Source of the DNA: Variovorax boronicumulans
GTDB taxonomy: Bacteria; Pseudomonadota; Gammaproteobacteria; Burkholderiales; Burkholderiaceae_C
Length of the DNA: 64,000 nt
NCBI RefSeq assembly: GCF_007677875.1
Contig: NZ_VEDO01000015.1
Location: forward strand, 1-64,000
Reading direction: 5' to 3'
Shown: positions 63,179-64,000 of the stretch, one piece after another
How positions within the stretch are numbered: the first letter of the stretch is position 1
How the letters are laid out: every line of letters begins with the position of its first letter
Notes under the pieces: generated by a model
Database searches by the model: none
Seen by the model: only the letters and a program-made list of their open reading frames with translations
What the model was told of the DNA's origin: nothing
Position numbers and translations under genes: made by a program

Positions 63179-64000
63179 ATGCCCGGACTCTTGCCCGATG
63201 TCGACCCGGACGGCCTGCTGGAATTCTCGGTGGTCTACACCGACCGCGCGCTCAACCACATGTCCAAGCGCTTCACGGGCGTCATGCAGGACATCCTGTC
63301 CACGCTCAAGCAGGTCTACAACGCCCACACGGCCGTGCTGGTGCCGGGCAGCGGCACCTTCGGCATGGAGGCCGTAGCCCGGCAGTTCGCCAACCGCGAG
63401 AAGGTGCTGATCGTGCGCAACGGCTGGTTCAGCTACCGCTGGAGCCAGATCTTCGACGCGGGCGGCCTGGGTGGCGGCGCCGTGGTCTGCAAGGCGCGCC
63501 GCGTGGGCGATGGCCCGCAAGCGCCCTGGCAGCCGGCACCCGCCGACGAAGTCGCGGCTGCGATCCGCGCTGAGAGGCCCAAGGTGGTCTTCGCGCCCCA
63601 CGTGGAAACCGCCAGCGGCATCCTGCTGCCGGACGACTACCTGGTCGCCATCAGCGCCGCAGCGCACGAGGTCGGTGCGCTGTTCGTGCTGGACTGCGTG
63701 GCCTCCGGCGCGATGTGGGTGGACATGCAGGCCACCGGCGTCGATGTGCTGATCTCCGCGCCGCAAAAAGGCTGGAGCAGCTCGCCGTGCTGTGCCATGG
63801 TCATGCTGAGCGCGCGGGCCCGCGAGGCCATCGAGAGCACGACCAGCAGCAGCTTTTCCTGCGATCTGAAGAAGTGGATGCAGATCGCCGAGGGCTACGA
63901 GAAGGGCCAGCACGCCTACCACACGACCATGCCGACCGACGCACTGGTGCGGCTGCGCGACGTGATGCTGGAGACGCGTGAGATCGGCTTCGACAAGGTC
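63179..64000 (+). CDS. Class V PLP-dependent aminotransferase (alanine-glyoxylate/serine-pyruvate type), 3' end outside window
   Basis: 274 residues are visible from ATG 63179 (AAGGAG upstream); the gene runs off the right edge. The pattern LVPGSGTFGMEAVARQF, RNGWFSYRWSQIF, PHVETASGILLPDDYL, LDCVASGAMWVDMQATGVDVLIS and the PLP lysine K197 in APQKGWSSSP identify the small-subfamily class V aminotransferases. Substrate assignment (alanine, serine or another donor) is not possible from this fragment. Confidence 0.9.
   Translation, partial: MPGLLPDVDPDGLLEFSVVYTDRALNHMSKRFTGVMQDILSTLKQVYNAHTAVLVPGSGTFGMEAVARQFANREKVLIVRNGWFSYRWSQIFDAGGLGGGAVVCKARRVGDGPQAPWQPAPADEVAAAIRAERPKVVFAPHVETASGILLPDDYLVAISAAAHEVGALFVLDCVASGAMWVDMQATGVDVLISAPQKGWSSSPCCAMVMLSARAREAIESTTSSSFSCDLKKWMQIAEGYEKGQHAYHTTMPTDALVRLRDVMLETREIGFDKV

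Overview
The window is high-GC, densely coded DNA from a beta-proteobacterium, most probably a Comamonadaceae-type member of Burkholderiales. The evidence is the conserved block rpsB-tsf-pyrH-frr-uppS-cdsA-ispC-rseP-bamA-skp-lpxD-fabZ-lpxA-lpxB-rnhB, the neighbourhood carAB-kdoO-greA-DUF4149, a PhaR regulator, a Bug-type (TctC) binding protein, and frequent ATGA/GTGA gene overlaps. No insertion sequence, phage, CRISPR array or rRNA operon is visible. Genus cannot be fixed from sequence inspection alone.

Layout. (1) 1-21469, minus strand: an accessory cluster of five co-directional genes. In transcription order these are a GAF-HlyD membrane fusion protein, a PqqD-M50 zinc metalloprotease-HlyD membrane protein, a shortened SecA-like ATPase, a second HlyD/RND-type periplasmic adaptor, and a giant surface protein of more than 4864 residues that runs off the left edge. 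The giant protein has a LEPR-XLL-like N-terminus, a DUF4347 caspase-like domain, beta-helix modules and at least 12 cadherin-like repeats with an exact 315-bp period. I read this as a dedicated, apparently undescribed export and processing system for one adhesin; it is the most interesting part of the window. (2) 21757-27905, plus strand: a chemoreceptor, a possible 57-aa protein and a BarA-like hybrid histidine kinase, divergent from the cluster. (3) 28051-41470: mixed single genes. They are a Bug protein with an iron-sulfur flavin reductase (plus a candidate 22-aa membrane peptide), an epimerase-like protein, an IscR-like regulator lacking its cluster cysteines, an NhaR-like regulator, phaR, rimO, a duplicated tRNA-Leu(CAG) unit, rnr, an SDR, the NAD(P)HX repair enzyme and a D-amino acid dehydrogenase. 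(4) 41508-56660: a long plus-strand superoperon joining translation (S2, EF-Ts, RRF), UMP kinase, undecaprenyl-PP and CDP-DAG synthesis, the MEP pathway, RseP, BamA/Skp and lipid A synthesis. (5) 56661-64000: carAB, the Kdo hydroxylase, greA, a DUF4149 membrane protein and a class V aminotransferase cut by the right edge.

How the genes work together. Regions 4 and 5 supply the outer membrane: BamA and Skp for barrels, RseP for envelope stress, UppS and CdsA for lipid carriers and phospholipid, LpxD/FabZ/LpxA/LpxB for lipid A, and KdoO for hydroxylating the Kdo core. Region 1 is a candidate machine for putting a very large repetitive protein on that surface: SecA-like ATPase for inner-membrane push, M50 protease for maturation, two HlyD-type proteins for spanning the periplasm. 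No ABC ATPase or outer-membrane TolC-type channel is in the window. All assignments are by reading the translated sequence; no database search was run.
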